Part shown: positions 6,110 to 7,608 of the stretch, one piece after another
Layout of the letters: each line of letters starts with the position of its first letter
Position numbering within the stretch: position 1 is the stretch's first letter
Assembly: GCA_027620595.1 (NCBI GenBank)
Contig: JAQCDI010000118.1
Span: 1-7,608, forward strand
Direction: 5' to 3'
DNA from: Bacteroidota bacterium
GTDB taxonomy: Bacteria; Bacteroidota; Rhodothermia; Rhodothermales; UBA10348
Length of the DNA stretch: 7,608 bases
Program-made: the position numbers and the translations under genes
The notes under the pieces: model-generated
Seen by the model: the letters and a program-made list of their open reading frames with translations, nothing else
Told to the model about the DNA's origin: nothing
Databases searched by the model: none

Positions 6110-7186
6110 ATGGGCAATCCGGCCGGACCGGAAGGTTCGCCCCCGGCCCTTTCCCTCCGGGGTCTGGTTCTGCCGTTGGTGCTGGGCTTCGGCGTACTGG
6201 CCATCATTGCCTGGTTCACCTGGGATGACGGGGCCCTGACCAAGTTCATCCACGCCGTGAACCCATGGATCATGGGTGGCGCGGCGGCCATGACGGTGAT
6301 GCGCGTCGTCTTCGGCGGATGGCGCATCTCCTTCATATCCCGACATTCCCTGGGGTTCAGGGCCGGCATCCGATGCCAGCTGATGTGGGATTTTGCATCC
6401 AACATCTCCCCCAGTCTCGTAGGAGGTGCGCCTCTTACCGCCTACTACATTGCCCGGGAGTCCAAGGTCACCTCGATGGAGACCAAGGCTTCCCGCAAAG
6501 GCCCGGTTGCCATCGGGGATGCCTCGGCCGTGATGAGCTATGTGATGCTCCTCGACCAGGTCTGGTTTGCGCTTTCCGTTCCGCTCATCCTTGTGGCCTC
6601 CGTCTGGATGGACGTCATTCCGCCCGCGGCCGGACGCTTGGGACTCTGGACGGCAATGATCTACTTCGTGGGCCTCATGGGGTATGCAGGCATGTTTGCC
6701 TACGCCACCCTCTTCCGACCCGAGCTGCTTCGACGTATTGCAGGGGGTCTCTTCCGTCTGCCGTTCCTTCGTCGCTATCGCGGTGGTGTCCTGGACGAAA
6801 TGGAACTGTTCGCGGCGCGTGCCTCGGTGCTCCGCAAGCAGAAATCCGACTTCTTCCTGCGTGGCATCCTGCTCACCGGCGGCACCTGGCTGGCCCGATA
6901 CGGGCTGGCGGTATTCGTGATCTGGAGTTTCGTACCGGATGTGGACACGCTGCTGTTGATCATGCGCTCCATCGCCATGACGATCTCCTCCCTGGTCATG
7001 CCCACCCCGGGAGGCGCGGGGGGCATCGAAGGCCTCTATGCCCTCTTTTTCGGAGATCTCTTGCCGGAAGCAGCCCTGATGGTGCCCTCCCTGCTCACCT
7101 GGCGGATCCTGGGCTACTACATTTTCCTGGTCTTCGGCGTCACGATTTCGACCCGCCACTTGCAGCGCACTACGCCCAAGCCCTGA
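6110..7186 (+). CDS. Multi-pass membrane protein, LPG-synthase TM / UPF0104 flippase-like family
   Basis: With ATG 6110 this is a 358-residue inner-membrane protein with about eight hydrophobic segments (for example 18-37, 53-68, 151-168, 180-200, 253-275, 280-297, 323-347). Family features include DFASNISPSLVGGAPLTAYYIAR (about 94-116, given as two halves DFASNISPSL and VGGAPLTAYYIAR) and PTPGGAGGIEG (298-308), the usual conserved loop. In MprF the related domain flips lysyl-phosphatidylglycerol, but no aminoacyl-transferase domain is present here, so it is an orphan; a lipid or isoprenoid-linked glycan transport role is inference. The frame opens at 6032, and in-frame ATGs at 6032 and 6065 would add 26 or 15 residues rich in Pro, Ser and Gln; the Shine-Dalgarno favours 6110. 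The gene is divergent from the PHP gene and converges on the cupin gene. Confidence 0.88.
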   Translation: MGNPAGPEGSPPALSLRGLVLPLVLGFGVLAIIAWFTWDDGALTKFIHAVNPWIMGGAAAMTVMRVVFGGWRISFISRHSLGFRAGIRCQLMWDFASNISPSLVGGAPLTAYYIARESKVTSMETKASRKGPVAIGDASAVMSYVMLLDQVWFALSVPLILVASVWMDVIPPAAGRLGLWTAMIYFVGLMGYAGMFAYATLFRPELLRRIAGGLFRLPFLRRYRGGVLDEMELFAARASVLRKQKSDFFLRGILLTGGTWLARYGLAVFVIWSFVPDVDTLLLIMRSIAMTISSLVMPTPGGAGGIEGLYALFFGDLLPEAALMVPSLLTWRILGYYIFLVFGVTISTRHLQRTTPKP

Positions 7187-7190
7187 TCAG

Positions 7191-7228
7191 TACCGAAGGG
7201 CGAACCGCCAGCGTACGGCTGCTCGGTA
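7191..7228. terminator. Weak hairpin between converging genes
   Basis: TACCGA (7191-7196) and TCGGTA (7223-7228) are perfect reverse complements that span most of the 42-base gap between the converging membrane-protein and cupin genes. The interior is GC-rich but only poorly self-complementary, and there is no T-tract on either side. It may help end both transcripts, but this is a weak call based mainly on position. Confidence 0.3.
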
Positions 7229-7582
7229 TCACCCCCGGCCGTAATCGTCCTCGAGCCGCTCGATATCGTTCTCGTCACACACGCCCAGCTGCGTCTCGAT
7301 GATGAGGAGGGGCACTGCGCCCGGATTCTCGATGCGGTGAATGCCGCCTACAGGGATGAACACCGTATCGCCCGTTCGGACCGTGGTAATCGTGTCATCC
7401 AGCGTGAACCGACCTTCTCCAGCCACGATCACCCAGTGTTCGCTGCGCAGTCGGTGACGTTGCAGCGACAGCCGCTGGCCCGGGTGTACGATGATGCGTT
7501 TGACCCGGTATCCTTCTTCATTGAGATACTCTTCCCAACGTCCCCAGGGACGGTCGTCGGCGTCAATCCAGTTGGCGGCCAT
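7229..7582 (-). CDS. Stand-alone cupin, C-terminal domain of type II mannose-6-phosphate isomerase
   Basis: The 117-residue product is one cupin domain. It opens with RPWGRWEEYL (11-20), then VKRIIVHPGQRLSLQRHRLRSEHW (27-50, quoted here as VKRIIVHPGQ and RLSLQRHRLRSEHW), GDTVFIPVGGIHRIEN (71-86), and ends IERLEDDYGR. This is the pattern of the MannoseP_isomer domain that follows the nucleotidyltransferase in bifunctional ManC/AlgA proteins. Likely metal ligands are Q41, H43, E48 and H82. Known family members interconvert mannose-6-phosphate and fructose-6-phosphate. Here there is no GTP-mannose-1-phosphate guanylyltransferase domain; short free-standing forms are common and their activity is often unproven. 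The start ATG at 7582 sits 26 bases from the window edge, with no strong Shine-Dalgarno, so any upstream operon partner is out of view. Confidence 0.9.
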   Translation of the reverse strand: MAANWIDADDRPWGRWEEYLNEEGYRVKRIIVHPGQRLSLQRHRLRSEHWVIVAGEGRFTLDDTITTVRTGDTVFIPVGGIHRIENPGAVPLLIIETQLGVCDENDIERLEDDYGRG

Positions 7583-7608
7583 ATTCGGAGCAGGTTTGGG
7601 GCTTCAGG

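Noticed and set aside
5975..7159. Minus-strand open frame (394 codons) opposite the membrane-protein gene
   Set aside because: Its composition is extreme (Gly, His, Arg, Gln, Glu) with no domain, and the plus strand encodes a clear membrane family with conserved loops.
6265..7302. Plus-strand frame shifted relative to the membrane-protein gene
   Set aside because: It overlaps the real gene in another frame and runs into the converging cupin gene; the translation is Arg/His/Pro-rich without motifs.
1..7608. CRISPR arrays, insertion sequences, integrase sites at the tRNAs
   Set aside because: No spaced direct repeats, transposase or integrase motifs, or duplicated tRNA 3' ends were seen.

Overview
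The window is GC-rich bacterial chromosome carrying six protein genes and two tRNA genes, with no mobile element, CRISPR array or phage gene visible. The best taxonomic clue is a large secreted beta-propeller protein with a type IX secretion (T9SS) style C-terminal domain, which closely resembles PorZ. T9SS is confined to the Bacteroidota and relatives. Together with the high GC content, this suggests a Rhodothermota-like lineage (Rhodothermales or similar). That placement is inference.

Layout from left to right. A Uup-type ABC-F ATPase gene lies on the minus strand (18-1922), preceded by a short stretch holding two adjacent palindromes. An 83-residue uncharacterised protein follows on the plus strand (2108-2359). 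Next is a strong hairpin with T-tracts on both sides. It can end both the small gene and, from the other side, a minus-strand tRNA-His(GUG) / tRNA-Glu(UUC) pair, which has its own likely promoter. Upstream of the tRNAs on the same strand lies the PorZ-like gene (2711-5068), and upstream of that a PHP-domain phosphoesterase gene (5122-5937), 53 bases away and probably co-transcribed. A plus-strand gene for an orphan multi-pass membrane protein of the LPG-synthase transmembrane / UPF0104 flippase-like family is divergent from the PHP gene. It converges on a small minus-strand cupin gene that matches the C-terminal domain of type II mannose-6-phosphate isomerases.

The genes do not form one pathway. 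The PHP and PorZ-like genes look like a small operon. The tRNAs sit downstream of it with no clear terminator in between, so read-through into them is possible. The rest is ordinary housekeeping: ribosome-associated ATPase, nucleotide or RNA turnover, envelope lipid function and sugar-phosphate metabolism.

I found no convincing new multi-gene system. The points most worth a second look are the PorZ-like protein encoded apart from other T9SS genes, a perfect 29-base inverted repeat inside the PHP coding sequence, and the small uncharacterised protein.
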